This document shows positions 37,142-46,330 of a stretch of DNA of 64,000 nt, in pieces. This DNA is from Leptospiraceae bacterium. GTDB lineage: Bacteria; Spirochaetota; Leptospiria; Leptospirales; Leptospiraceae. The position numbers and the translations under genes were made by a program. Each line of letters begins with the position of its first letter. Position 1 is the first letter of the stretch. Location: the NCBI GenBank assembly GCA_015075105.1, contig JABTUZ010000001.1, positions 1,809,001-1,873,000 on the forward strand, read 5' to 3'. The notes below the pieces were generated by a model. It made no database searches, was not told the origin of the DNA, and worked only from the letters and a program-made list of their open reading frames with translations.

Positions 37142-37993
37142 ATGGAATATTTCTATCTATTGAAAAATGCGATTCGGGCAGAATCTGAAAAGAATTTTGC
37201 AAAAGCATACAATATTTACAGTGACACTTTCAAATCCTGCACGACTCCAAAAACTCAACTCAGAATTCTTACAAAAATGGCTTGGTGCCAATATCAAGTA
37301 GGGAACAAAGAGGAGACTGAAAATATTTTTTCCAAGATCAGCTCTATGTATCCTGATGCACCACACGGAATTCAGTGCTATGCCGATTTTTTAGTAAGAA
37401 CAGGTCGCCATAAATTAGCCAAAAACATTTTAACAAAAGCATTAGAAAGATTCCCAGAACAATTAGAGCTGTATCTGTCTCTTGCGGCACTTTTAAAGAG
37501 TACCAATCGTTCTTTTGAAGCAATCGAAATACTAAAATCTGCCCTTACAAAAGAAAATTTGATTATCGGAAAAACCATTAAACGAAAAGATATGTGGGCT
37601 GAACTCGGATCCATGTACTACGACCGAAACAACTACAATTCAGCTATTGTATGTTTGAAGAAGTCTATGAGAATGGGAGAAGAAAACGAATTTTACCACT
37701 ATGACTTATTGGCTTTTTGCCACATAAAAATCAATGACCCAAAAAATGCACTAAAATATATAGACCGCCATATCAAAATCTATGGAGACCAAGACCCCAC
37801 AGATTATATTCTAAAAGCCAGAATCCACTCTCGTTTAGAAGAGTTGCCCGAAGCTGCGTCGTGCATTCTAAGAGCTTACGCATTTGAAAATTGTATATCT
37901 TTGAGCTTAGACGAAATGTCGGACTTTTCGGCACTAATCAAGAATGGATTTTTTCAAACTCTAGAAAATGTAGAATTTGAAGCTACTTCTTAG
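37142..37993 (+). CDS. TPR-repeat protein
   Basis: 283 residues made of tetratricopeptide repeats from end to end: AYNIYSDTFKSC, KMAWCQYQVGNKEETENIF, YADFLVRTGRHKLAKNIL, LAALLKSTNRSFEAIEILKSAL, LGSMYYDRNNYNSAIVCLKKS, KNALKYIDRHI. There is no signal peptide or membrane helix, so it is a cytoplasmic protein-protein interaction scaffold of unknown partner. Its 3' end overlaps the convergent gene at 37983 by 11 bp. Confidence 0.85.
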   Translation: MEYFYLLKNAIRAESEKNFAKAYNIYSDTFKSCTTPKTQLRILTKMAWCQYQVGNKEETENIFSKISSMYPDAPHGIQCYADFLVRTGRHKLAKNILTKALERFPEQLELYLSLAALLKSTNRSFEAIEILKSALTKENLIIGKTIKRKDMWAELGSMYYDRNNYNSAIVCLKKSMRMGEENEFYHYDLLAFCHIKINDPKNALKYIDRHIKIYGDQDPTDYILKARIHSRLEELPEAASCILRAYAFENCISLSLDEMSDFSALIKNGFFQTLENVEFEATS

Positions 37994-39407
37994 TCAAGTA
38001 GGTATCCACTTCGCTTACTAATTCTTCTTCGGGAGCCTGTATAAAAGTAGTTATTTGAGGTTTTTTGGATTCGTCAATATTTCCAAATTCACCTGTTATA
38101 GAATGGCTCAACAAGTCCTTTATCAGACCAAGAATTGCAGGATCCTTACAATTCTGAATCGAGATGATGTTTGGAACTTCTTTATCCCATCGAAATTTAA
38201 TATCGTTATTCTGAACATAGAAAGATTCTGTTTGACCGTCCCCATCAGCATCAATCAATATATAACGAGTTGAGTCCCCACCTACAAGAGTAAGACGTTT
38301 TCCTCTTCCTTCTTTTACGGCCACTTCTGATTTTGCTGGCTCGGTTTGTTTTTTAAGTGGCTCTTGCTTTCCGGTTTCTGCGGCTTTTTCAGATTTAGGC
38401 TCAACCGATTGAGGTTCCGAATTTGTCGCTTCAATCTGTTTATTTTGAACAGGTAAGTTTTCTACAAAAAATGTAGAGTTGGTCACATTCAAATGAGTTA
38501 ATAAAAATTTGTATTTATCTATGTGCGATTGAATCAATTTTGTTCTTAGCTCAGTAAACATTTTCCCATAATTGGTTTGTACAAAATTTCTTCCGTCTTT
38601 ATCTATTTTCATAAAATCAGGCACGCCATGAGTTCTGGCAAAAGCGATATAGTCTGGATTGCCGTCGGTCTGGACTGTAAAAAAATCTTGATCATCCTCA
38701 TTGCCGGGAAATTTCACTTCAGGCAATTTTTCTTTTGCGTCTGGTTTATCGTGGTTGCGTAAAGCCGATTTTAAAAATTCCAATCTATCTTTGTGCTTAG
38801 TTCTTGCTTCTTCTGTTTTTTGTTTTGCTTGCTTATGTGCGAAGGAATTTAGCCCTGCACTTCTTAACTGAACTTGTTCGTCTTCTTCTCTCTGTCTTAA
38901 AGAAATATTTAGATTGCGTAAAATAGAATCGTATCGATACAAAAGTTTATAAATCATATCGTCGTATTCTTCCAAAGATTTTCCAAAACTTGTTACTTGA
39001 CCAGCTCTTTTTGTTCTCTGAATATCCAACTCTTCAAATTCTCTGATAAACTGAACTCTCTCTGCATAGTTTCGCAACTTCTCATTGTACTCGTCTCTTT
39101 TTCTTTTTACGTCAACTATATCATCGTATCCGTCTTTTAATAGATATATTTCTCCGTCTTTAATCACAAGTAGAGTTGATTCAGAGGTGTCTTTGGATAG
39201 AACTGCTGTTTTTAAGGGTCGATTCTTGGAATCCAACTGATTGGAGTAATGAAAAGCCAATCGGTCAATAGAAAAATCTGTAATATTGTGAAAATTAGGC
39301 GAAGATTGAAAAGCCGGCTCGGAAGCCAGATTTATAGAAAAAAATACGGTCAAAAAAAGAAAAAGAATGAACATGTTGCTTCTCCGAAATTTCCAGAATA
39401 AAATCAT
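37983..39407 (-). CDS. Exported hypothetical protein with charged helical region
   Basis: 474 residues with a signal peptide (FILFLFLTVFFSINLASEP). The protein has an Arg/Glu-rich helical middle (VDVKRKRDEYNEKLRNYAERV, QKTEEARTKHKDRLEFLKSAL), two segments that refer to calcium-like loops (KIDKDGRNFVQTN; LIDADGDGQTESFYVQ) and a Lys/Glu/Pro linker (EPLKKQTEPAKSE). No family is recognised. The repeated DxDxDG patterns suggest metal-binding in the periplasm. It follows the 39445-40287 gene on the same strand with a 37-bp gap. Confidence 0.75.
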   Translation of the reverse strand: MILFWKFRRSNMFILFLFLTVFFSINLASEPAFQSSPNFHNITDFSIDRLAFHYSNQLDSKNRPLKTAVLSKDTSESTLLVIKDGEIYLLKDGYDDIVDVKRKRDEYNEKLRNYAERVQFIREFEELDIQRTKRAGQVTSFGKSLEEYDDMIYKLLYRYDSILRNLNISLRQREEDEQVQLRSAGLNSFAHKQAKQKTEEARTKHKDRLEFLKSALRNHDKPDAKEKLPEVKFPGNEDDQDFFTVQTDGNPDYIAFARTHGVPDFMKIDKDGRNFVQTNYGKMFTELRTKLIQSHIDKYKFLLTHLNVTNSTFFVENLPVQNKQIEATNSEPQSVEPKSEKAAETGKQEPLKKQTEPAKSEVAVKEGRGKRLTLVGGDSTRYILIDADGDGQTESFYVQNNDIKFRWDKEVPNIISIQNCKDPAILGLIKDLLSHSITGEFGNIDESKKPQITTFIQAPEEELVSEVDTYLTKK

Positions 39408-39444
39408 TTAGCTAATGTTAATCCGGTCATAAAAATCATCAAGC

Positions 39445-40287
39445 TTATTTAGCTCTGATTTTCTTTTGAACGAAAGAATATTCGAGTCCGGGAAAGTCTT
39501 TTCTTTGCCCATCCAACCGAAACTCCAAGGTGTCGATCTCCGGAAAATTTGAAAAAATAGTCTTTTCTATCGCCATGAAGGTAGATTTTAGTATTAAAAG
39601 TCGAGTTTTTTTGATTTCTCGTTTTCTTTCTTCCGGGTCAATATTCACTTTCTTGGAAAAAAAATGCCCCTCGTCTGAATCTTCGGACTCTTCTCCAAGA
39701 TTTGGATTTTCTACCCTAAACTTCAAAGCCTCGATTTCATCGCTGATCGTAGATTCACGAAAATCAATAATAAGTTTTTTTTCATTTTCACGAAACCAAG
39801 AAGAAATTACAGAGGTCTGGAGATCGGGTAGTTTTTTTAGGTTTACAGAAAAAACAATTTCGTTACCCAAAGACTCTTCATAAAAAGGGGGTCCTCCGAC
39901 TTCACCAATTAGAGTAACTATTTTTTTCGCAGGGTCATCAAGAAGTAAATTCATCTTACGATTTAACTCAAATACATTTCCCAAGCCATCCGACACATAC
40001 ACTTTACCCAAAACCAATTTTTCTTTTGGAGGAATTTCGTATAAAGCAAACGGGACGAGTAGTTTTAGAGGATTTTTACTGGCGAGAAAAAATACAAACA
40101 CAAATAGTATAAATACAGCCCAAGAGAAAAATAACAACAAAAACTTTTTGTCTGACTTTTCTAATTCTTTTTCACTTTCCTGAAGAATTTTGTCTTTCAC
40201 TGGAACAATTTTTGACTCACTCAATGAACGAAAAAAATTGATTATTGAAATAAAAAAATTTTTAATCTTTTGCATTCGCATAGTCAT
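39445..40287 (-). CDS. Membrane protein with GerMN-like periplasmic domain (tentative)
   Basis: About 280 residues. The open frame reaches back to 40302, but a GGAGG lies inside its first codons, so translation most likely starts at one of the ATGs at 40287 or 40281 (MTMRMQKIKNFF). A cytoplasmic helix precedes one transmembrane segment (FLLLFFSWAVFILFVFVFFLA). The periplasmic part (LVLGKVYVSDGLGNVFEL, VTLIGEVGGPPFYEESLGNEIVF, LIIDFRESTIS) has the strand pattern of GerMN domains, found beside amidases in sporulation and cell-wall loci. It overlaps the amidase gene's 3' end, which supports an envelope role. Confidence 0.7.
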   Translation of the reverse strand: MTMRMQKIKNFFISIINFFRSLSESKIVPVKDKILQESEKELEKSDKKFLLLFFSWAVFILFVFVFFLASKNPLKLLVPFALYEIPPKEKLVLGKVYVSDGLGNVFELNRKMNLLLDDPAKKIVTLIGEVGGPPFYEESLGNEIVFSVNLKKLPDLQTSVISSWFRENEKKLIIDFRESTISDEIEALKFRVENPNLGEESEDSDEGHFFSKKVNIDPEERKREIKKTRLLILKSTFMAIEKTIFSNFPEIDTLEFRLDGQRKDFPGLEYSFVQKKIRAK

Positions 40288-41377
40288 GCAAACCTCCGGC
40301 AATTCCCTTTAATAATCTTATCCGAAATTTTTCTTTTTGAATAAGTTTAGATTCCTTACTATTAGATAAATATCCCATTTCCACAAGAATTGCCGGCATA
40401 AGACTCCCCCTAAGTACGGAAAAATCCGCTTTTTTTACACCACGATTCAGAATTTTCGGGCTTAGTTGTTTTTCCAGTCCTTTTTCCACAAACCCGGCAA
40501 GTTTCTTACTTCTCCTTTGCACTACAGAGGATAACAGACTCGCCCGAATTTTCATTACATCCTTACTGTATTTCCCTGAAAGTAGCTTATTTTCTAAAAT
40601 TGCAAGCTCTCTTGCATTTTCTGTTGTAGGGGTTTGCGATAGAAAATATATTTCAAATCCATTTGGCTCTGTACTCAAAGAAGAATTGCAGTGAAGGCTG
40701 ATATATATAGACTCCCCTTTTTTCCGAAAAACTTGGTTTGCAATCTCTGACCTTTCCTCTAATTCCAAAAATATATCCGTACTCCTTGTAAGAACGATAT
40801 TTAAGTTCGGGTATTTTTTATTGAGGTAGGTTTTTAAATCTTTTGCTGTTTTCAGAGTAATATCCTTTTCTTGCACCCCGGATGAATCGGAAGAGCCAGG
40901 ATCTTTTCCCCCATGACCCGGATCTATAATCAGGTTCTTTAAAGAAATTTTTTCTGAAGAAATTTTTTCAGGATCAGAAATTTGTAAATCTATAAAATTT
41001 TCTCTAAAACTGTAAGAAACTTCTTTCTCTGTCAAATACATAAAAATCACTTCTACTACATCCGGAGGCAATAATAGTTTGCCCTTTTTGTGCAAAAATG
41101 GACGACTGATCTTTTCCAAAGATTTTGAGTACACATAGAAAAACGACCCAATCCGAAAAAGTATTTCTCTTTTTTTTCTACCTTGAATTTTCCCCTTCAA
41201 AGTAGAATAATCAATGCTTAGATTCAATTCAGGAAATCTTTTTTTTAAAGATTCAAACGAAATATAATTTTGATTATTCTCAAAGGGGATTTGAATACTT
41301 TTCGCAAAAATTTCATAAGCGAAAAATACAGATACTAAAAATACTAGAATCCGAATACAGACTTGATTTTTTTCCAA
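40262..41377 (-). CDS. N-acetylmuramoyl-L-alanine amidase (Amidase_3)
   Basis: 371 residues with an N-terminal signal/anchor (CIRILVFLVSVFFAYEIF). A region of about 110 residues resembles an AMIN-type or copper-amine-oxidase-like beta domain. The zinc amidase domain has LIIDPGHGGKDPGS (first His), the Glu in LELEERSEIAN, SLHCNSS (second His) and the terminal catalytic Glu in AILVEMGYLSN. It cleaves the amide bond between MurNAc and the stem peptide in the periplasm during cell separation. It overlaps the helicase gene (34 bp upstream) and the GerMN-like gene downstream. Confidence 0.92.
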   Translation of the reverse strand: MEKNQVCIRILVFLVSVFFAYEIFAKSIQIPFENNQNYISFESLKKRFPELNLSIDYSTLKGKIQGRKKREILFRIGSFFYVYSKSLEKISRPFLHKKGKLLLPPDVVEVIFMYLTEKEVSYSFRENFIDLQISDPEKISSEKISLKNLIIDPGHGGKDPGSSDSSGVQEKDITLKTAKDLKTYLNKKYPNLNIVLTRSTDIFLELEERSEIANQVFRKKGESIYISLHCNSSLSTEPNGFEIYFLSQTPTTENARELAILENKLLSGKYSKDVMKIRASLLSSVVQRRSKKLAGFVEKGLEKQLSPKILNRGVKKADFSVLRGSLMPAILVEMGYLSNSKESKLIQKEKFRIRLLKGIAGGLHDYANAKD

Positions 41378-42930
41378 ATCGTATTTGGCTTCTTTTTTAC
41401 TGAATTGGATTCGTCATTTATATCAAATAGATTTCTCTTCGACTTATCGTAATGAGTTTTCTTTTCAGTTGTACGTGAAGAATGATGCTTTGGCTTATGC
41501 TCAAATTTACTTCTATGACCTTTGGGCTTTGTAATTTTAACATTGGTCTTTCCCATTTCACCGATGACAGAATCTGCTTTTTTCAGATAGTTCTCTGCTT
41601 CTTCTAAATTTGAATAAGGTCTATCATCTCCACCGATTTTCTTTTTGTATTCTTGCTTTCCTTTTTTATCTTGAAATCTACCTTTCCCTTTTTTGTTTCC
41701 ATGTTTGTGAGTAGATTTTTTCCCATTCCTTGAATTTTGAAACTCGTTATTTTTAGAAAATTCTTTTTCGTTTTCCATGATAAATTTTTTGTATTCTCCT
41801 TTGGGAAAGTTCAGATAGTCTTCCCTTACCTGCAACATTGCTATTTTTCTACCAATTAGAGTTTCGATCTTTTCAAGCTCAGTGTAATCTCTTTCAGAAC
41901 AAAAACTGATAGATGTACCCTTTCTCCCTGCTCTTGCAGTTCTGCCGATTCTATGTACATAATTTTCCGAATCCGAGGGAAGATCAAAATTGTACACAGA
42001 ATTAATGTTATCTATATCAATTCCTCGTGAAGCAACATCGGTCGCTACCATGTACCTGTACTTTCCCAATTTGAAATCTTTCAGCAAACGAATTCTTTTT
42101 TTCTGATCCAACAGTGAAGAAATTCCTGTGGCTGCAATTCCATAATTTCTAAGATTGATAACTATTTCTGAAACCATTACTTTCAAATTAGTAAAAATAA
42201 TTCCCAATCCTTCGCTTTCTTCGTTTAAGATTAAGTTCACCAAGTAGGGAATTTTTTCTTCTCTGCCAAGATGGATCAACTTCTGGTCAATATTTTCAGT
42301 CGTAACTTTTTCAGGCTCGATCTGTATCTCTACAGGATCATTCAAATAATCCGCAGCAAGCCTCACTACATAATAGGAAAGAGTTGCGGAATACAGAAAG
42401 GTTTGTTTATTAGAGTGGCATTTCTTCATAAGAAAACGAACATCTTTGATAAACCCCATATCAAACATTCTGTCTGCTTCGTCCAACACGAAAAACTCGA
42501 TCCCAGACAAATCTATTTTTTCGTTTTTTATGTGGTCGAGTAACCTGCCCGGTGTCGCTACAATGATACTTGCATCCTTTAACTCTTTTTCCTGCTCTTT
42601 GTAATTGGCTCCACCTATGATGGTCGCAACATTGGATTCAGAGTACTTCAGCAATTTTTTTGCTTCTTCTGCAATTTGAATTACAAGCTCTCTTGTAGGA
42701 GCCAAAATCAAAGCCCTTGGATGTTTAGAGTCATCAGTCAGTATTCTGTGAACGATTGGAATTAAAAATGCTATGGTTTTCCCTGTTCCGGTCTGAGCCA
42801 ATCCGGTTATGTCTCTTCCTTCGAGGCTGGGTAAAATTGCCTTCTCCTGAATCGGAGTAAGCTCTAAAAAACCAAGGTCAGAAATGGCTTTTTTAATTCT
42901 TGAATCTATTGGTAAATCTTCAAATTTCAT
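41344..42930 (-). CDS. DEAD-box RNA helicase
   Basis: 528 residues from the ATG at 42930 (MKFEDLPIDSRIKKAI). The frame extends to 42981, but this start overlaps the previous gene's TGA as ATGA, which fits coupling. Motifs: Q motif FLELTPIQEKAI, Walker A AQTGTGKT, PTRELVIQ, VATPGRLLDH, VLDEADRMFD, YSATLS, VATDVASRGIDI, YVHRIGRTARAG. A long basic C-terminal tail (KKSTHKHGNKKGKGRFQDKKG) probably binds RNA. It unwinds RNA in ribosome assembly or cold adaptation. Closest in style to RhlE/CsdA-type helicases; the exact type is not assigned. Confidence 0.93.
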   Translation of the reverse strand: MKFEDLPIDSRIKKAISDLGFLELTPIQEKAILPSLEGRDITGLAQTGTGKTIAFLIPIVHRILTDDSKHPRALILAPTRELVIQIAEEAKKLLKYSESNVATIIGGANYKEQEKELKDASIIVATPGRLLDHIKNEKIDLSGIEFFVLDEADRMFDMGFIKDVRFLMKKCHSNKQTFLYSATLSYYVVRLAADYLNDPVEIQIEPEKVTTENIDQKLIHLGREEKIPYLVNLILNEESEGLGIIFTNLKVMVSEIVINLRNYGIAATGISSLLDQKKRIRLLKDFKLGKYRYMVATDVASRGIDIDNINSVYNFDLPSDSENYVHRIGRTARAGRKGTSISFCSERDYTELEKIETLIGRKIAMLQVREDYLNFPKGEYKKFIMENEKEFSKNNEFQNSRNGKKSTHKHGNKKGKGRFQDKKGKQEYKKKIGGDDRPYSNLEEAENYLKKADSVIGEMGKTNVKITKPKGHRSKFEHKPKHHSSRTTEKKTHYDKSKRNLFDINDESNSVKKKPNTIWKKIKSVFGF

Positions 42931-43727
42931 ATTTTTACTTTTTTCGCTATGATTTGTATTGTATCCCCATAACAAGTCCAATCTGCAAGTGTTTTATAAA
43001 CAAAATTTGAAAGAAATTTCCCCTTCCAGCCGAGGTCTCTGTGTTTGTGATAAGAAAAAGGCTTTTGGAACACGATTTTCATACCCATTTTGTCAAAAAC
43101 ACGAGACAAAGAGAGAGGATCGTAGTCAACAAAATGGTCTTTTGGGTGGGTCAAAAACCAATTTTTCGGGTTAGTTCTAAATGTAGGTCCATCAAAAGAA
43201 GGGCAGGCAAGCATAAAAAGACCATTCTCTTTTACCATGGACTCAATCTTCCATAGAATCTCTTCTTGATTTTCAAAATGCTCTAAAACAAAATAGGAAG
43301 ACACAAGATCGTATTTCTCTTTGGGTTGATAATTCTCAAAAGAGCCTGAAACTACATTGAGTCCAAGTGATTTCGCATAACGCACTTCATTCTCAGAAAT
43401 TTCTATTCCTTTTGTAGTAAAACCACTTTGCCTTGCCTCGTCTAAAAAAAATCCTGCTGCACACCCAATTTCAAAAACAGAAGGACTTTCCGATTTTAAA
43501 TATTTGTGAACGAGTAGAATTCTTTCTTTGGCGATTTTTCGTAAAAAAGATTCGTCTTCATAATACGTTTTTTTGTACTGACTTTTGTATTCTTCCATAA
43601 AATAAGAATCTTCATAGACTCTTGACTTTGCCGGTAAAAAATAATACGCTCCGGTATTTCGGCATACCTTGTAATACTCTGGATAGTTTTCATCTTCCGA
43701 AAAATCGAAAATTTTTACTCTTTTCAT
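42927..43727 (-). CDS. SAM-dependent class I methyltransferase
   Basis: 266 residues. The SAM-binding motif I is VFEIGCAAGFFLDEARQSG, followed by TKGIEISENEVRYAKSLGLNV, SYFVLEHFENQEEIL and LFMLACPSFDGPTF. N-terminal Cys-containing and aromatic residues (YYKVCRNTGAYYFLPAKSRVYEDSYF) recall methyltransferases acting in polysaccharide or lipid biosynthesis. The substrate is unknown. It shares one base with the stop of the MgtC-type gene upstream and overlaps the helicase start, so all three are in one operon. Confidence 0.85.
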   Translation of the reverse strand: MKRVKIFDFSEDENYPEYYKVCRNTGAYYFLPAKSRVYEDSYFMEEYKSQYKKTYYEDESFLRKIAKERILLVHKYLKSESPSVFEIGCAAGFFLDEARQSGFTTKGIEISENEVRYAKSLGLNVVSGSFENYQPKEKYDLVSSYFVLEHFENQEEILWKIESMVKENGLFMLACPSFDGPTFRTNPKNWFLTHPKDHFVDYDPLSLSRVFDKMGMKIVFQKPFSYHKHRDLGWKGKFLSNFVYKTLADWTCYGDTIQIIAKKVKI

Positions 43728-44431
43728 TAAATAGCTTTTGTTACATTGTAAGATAGAATATGCTCATCTTCACTCAGCTCGTTCATTAATTCTTCTTCCA
43801 TAACAGGTGAAATATGAATGTCTGCTCTATATTCCACCTCGTTCACCCTCTTATTTATCATTTCAGAATCAATGACTATCCCTTTTCGGTACATTTCCTT
43901 TTTTAAGTGGGAGACTTTTTTTGCTTTTTTCAAAACCAATCTAAGCGTTCTTAACCTTGGGCTTTTTGCCTGAGTTATCTGCTCTAAGTATTTCACTCCA
44001 AACAAAATCAAAACTACAAATCCGGTAGAAACAAAACCCAACACATAGAATCCAGCTCCTATAGCAAGACCAATGGCAGCGTTCGTCCAAATTGTTGCCG
44101 CAGTCGTAAGACCAATCACTACCCCACTTCCCTTACTCTGCAAAATTGCACCCGCACCTAAAAATCCAATACCGCTCACTACTTGTGCCGCAAGCCTTGC
44201 CGGATCCCCGGTAATTTTTGAAATGCTCTCTCCACCAAGTGTTTTTGAAACTGAAGTTGAAAGATGAATAGAGATTATCATTATTAGAGTTGCACCAAGA
44301 CAGATGAGCATATTAGTTCTCAAACCTGCGGGCTTTCTCGAAATTTTTCTTTCAAATCCAATTACAGCACCGGAAAGACAAGACAGACCTAACTTTATCA
44401 AAATTGTATTTAACTCATCAATATCGAACAT
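43727..44431 (-). CDS. MgtC/SapB-family membrane protein
   Basis: 234 residues. Four to five transmembrane helices occupy residues 10-145 with the family hallmark RKPAGLRTNMLICLG near the second helix and DPARLAAQVVSGIGFLGAGAI. A soluble C-terminal ACT-like domain follows (RLVLKKAKKVSHLKKEMYRKG to the end). MgtC proteins modulate Mg homeostasis and ATP synthase activity and aid survival in low Mg. It starts 80 bp from the divergent RidA-family gene at 44512. Confidence 0.9.
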   Translation of the reverse strand: MFDIDELNTILIKLGLSCLSGAVIGFERKISRKPAGLRTNMLICLGATLIMIISIHLSTSVSKTLGGESISKITGDPARLAAQVVSGIGFLGAGAILQSKGSGVVIGLTTAATIWTNAAIGLAIGAGFYVLGFVSTGFVVLILFGVKYLEQITQAKSPRLRTLRLVLKKAKKVSHLKKEMYRKGIVIDSEMINKRVNEVEYRADIHISPVMEEELMNELSEDEHILSYNVTKAI

Positions 44432-44511
44432 AAGCCTTATTTTTTTAAATTAGTGAAAAAGTACAAGCAATTTTTTATTGAAAAGAGACTGTCTGAATTT
44501 AGCCATGACAC

Positions 44512-44970
44512 ATGACTCCTTTAGAAAAACTAAAATCTCTCAAATTAGAACTCCCGACCCCTCCAAAAGCTATCGCAGCCTATATCCCTGCAAAATCTTC
44601 CGACAAACTAATCTTTACATCCGGTCAACTTCCAATGAAAGACGGAAAACTAAAATTTACAGGTAAATTAGGCAAAGAAGTCGATTTAGAAATGGGAAAG
44701 GAATGCGCTAAAATTGCATGCCTAAACGGGCTATCTGCTATTTCCGGTGTTTTAGGAGGTCTGGATAGAATTTCAAAAATTATTAAAATAGGTGTTTATG
44801 TAGCGTCCACACCTGAATTCACTGACCACCACTTAGTCGCCAATTCTGCGAGTGAGCTTTTGGTCAATATCTGGGGGAACCTTGGAAACCACGCAAGATT
44901 TGCGATAGGAGTCCCTTCCCTTCCATTGGACGCACCTGTTGAATTGGAAATAATTGCAGAAATACGATGA
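44512..44970 (+). CDS. RidA/YjgF-family protein (long variant)
   Basis: 152 residues with the RidA core: LIFTSGQLPMKDGKL, the helix CAKIACLNGLSAISGVLG, DRISKIIKIGVYVAST, and the C-terminal RFAIGVPSLPLDAPVELEIIAEIR. RidA enzymes deaminate reactive enamine/imine intermediates. This length and the extra turn fit the Atu1372-like branch, whose activity is less certain. It leads a short plus-strand operon with a membrane protein (4-bp overlap) and ispD. Confidence 0.88.
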   Translation: MTPLEKLKSLKLELPTPPKAIAAYIPAKSSDKLIFTSGQLPMKDGKLKFTGKLGKEVDLEMGKECAKIACLNGLSAISGVLGGLDRISKIIKIGVYVASTPEFTDHHLVANSASELLVNIWGNLGNHARFAIGVPSLPLDAPVELEIIAEIR

Positions 44971-45476
44971 ATTTTCTTAAAGAGTTGTTGTTTCTATTCA
45001 ATGCTTTTCCAGTCATTCTTAAAGGATGGGTGATCAAGACCTTTCATGCCTACACAAAGTTCGCAGAATTTTGGAACGAAAAATCTTTGGTTGGAAAAGT
45101 TTTATTTCTCTGTCTATTAATTCAATTGATAGTGAGCACACAAGGCTGGATTGACTACACCGTGAATTTTAATCAAATCAAAGAAGAAATTTCTGTATCC
45201 GTTCGATCAAATACCTTTTTTATTTTAGCGAGCCTTTTCAATTTCTTCTTTGTAGGTTTCTGGAAAAGCCATTGGGTCAAATACCTTTTTTATCTATCTC
45301 AGGGTTTTTGCGCTGCCATTTTTCTAATTAGTTTTCTATTTTCCGATTTTTACTTTGTAGAATTCCTAAAAAAAACAGATTACGAATTTAACTCTGCATT
45401 TTATATTTTTATTATCTCATGGGTCATAAATACGATTCTATTTTTGTTCAATGAATCACAGGAAGTGAGAATTTAA
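44967..45476 (+). CDS. Hypothetical integral membrane protein
   Basis: 169 residues with about four hydrophobic segments: LVGKVLFLCLLIQLIVST, FILASLFNFFFVGFW, YLFYLSQGFCAAIFLISFLFS and AFYIFIISWVINTILFLF. No motif or family is recognised. ATGA overlap with the RidA-family gene and direct abutment to ispD (stop 45476, next start 45477) place it in the same operon. It could be an accessory envelope protein. Confidence 0.78.
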   Translation: MNFLKELLFLFNAFPVILKGWVIKTFHAYTKFAEFWNEKSLVGKVLFLCLLIQLIVSTQGWIDYTVNFNQIKEEISVSVRSNTFFILASLFNFFFVGFWKSHWVKYLFYLSQGFCAAIFLISFLFSDFYFVEFLKKTDYEFNSAFYIFIISWVINTILFLFNESQEVRI

Positions 45477-46235
45477 TTGAACAGTATTTATGGGGTTGTT
45501 CTCGCCGGTGGAACAGGCAGTAGAATGAAGAATGATTTCCCTAAACAATTTCTAAAATTAAACGGAAGAAGTTTACTCTCCCATTCAACCGAGAGAATGA
45601 ATAGCTTTCCTTTTTTTAAATCTATTATCATAGTTTCACACCCAAAGTTTATCCAAGAAACTGAGGAGGAAGTCGCTCAATACTTACGCGAAGGAGATAG
45701 GATTGTAGAAGGTGGAGCTACAAGACATGAGTCAACATTGTCAGCTTTAAATTCTATTTCTTTCGATAGCTCAGATATATTTGTATTTCACGATGCAGCA
45801 AGACCTTTTTTTACTAACACAGAAATTTATGACGTGTGCAGATCGGCTACAAAAACCGGCGCGTCTACTCTTGCAACTAACGTATCTGAAACCGTAGTTG
45901 AATCTTCTAATAATACCGTGATATCTATCTTGAACAGAAATTCTGTCTTTTTAATCAAAACCCCTCAAGCCCTACAGATGGAACTCTATACAGAAAAACT
46001 GCAAAACATTGATTTTACGCAAGACAAAGAGCCAACCGATCTTTGTTCGTGGACTGCACTCGCCAAGGTGCAAACTTCTATCGTGAACTCAAACCCATTC
46101 AATATAAAAATTACAACCAAAGATGACTTAAATTTAGCAGAAAAATTCTTCGACCTTTTCTTAGAATGGGAAAGCAAAAATCCTTTTGATCCAAAAAATT
46201 GTGGAGGTTGTTCGGTTCGAAAACACATTCAATAA
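45477..46235 (+). CDS. ispD: 2-C-methyl-D-erythritol 4-phosphate cytidylyltransferase IspD
   Basis: 252 residues from a TTG start directly after the previous stop. The nucleotide-binding motif is VVLAGGTGSRMKNDFPKQFL. Other marks are EGGATRHESTLSAL and VFHDAARPFF. The enzyme makes CDP-methylerythritol in the non-mevalonate isoprenoid pathway. A Cys-rich tail (CGGCSVRKHIQ) extends slightly beyond the usual C terminus. Bifunctional IspDF is excluded, since no IspF domain follows. Confidence 0.92.
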   Translation: MNSIYGVVLAGGTGSRMKNDFPKQFLKLNGRSLLSHSTERMNSFPFFKSIIIVSHPKFIQETEEEVAQYLREGDRIVEGGATRHESTLSALNSISFDSSDIFVFHDAARPFFTNTEIYDVCRSATKTGASTLATNVSETVVESSNNTVISILNRNSVFLIKTPQALQMELYTEKLQNIDFTQDKEPTDLCSWTALAKVQTSIVNSNPFNIKITTKDDLNLAEKFFDLFLEWESKNPFDPKNCGGCSVRKHIQ

Positions 46236-46330
46236 TAGATGCACCTGCAAAAAAAATCACGCTTGCTATTCAATACAATTTGCCATTGATTCGCAATGTA
46301 AAAAATCCAAAAAGTGGAGATTTCATGATA
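46236..46330 (+). repeat. Possible degenerate sixth copy of the 124-bp repeat family
   Basis: Just after ispD, ATAGATGCACCTGCAAAAA resembles the left end ATAAATGGCGTACCTGCAAAAA. About 50 bp on, GCCATTGATTCGCAATGTAAAAAATCC resembles GCCATTTTCTAGCGTTGTAAAAAGCCC. The right end is not recognisable. The 287-bp gap between ispD and the acyl-CoA dehydrogenase contains no gene. Confidence 0.35.

Noticed and set aside
42931-42981. Upstream start for the DEAD-box helicase
   Set aside because: It would lie within the methyltransferase gene; the ATGA-coupled ATG at 42930 begins at the conserved start of the family.
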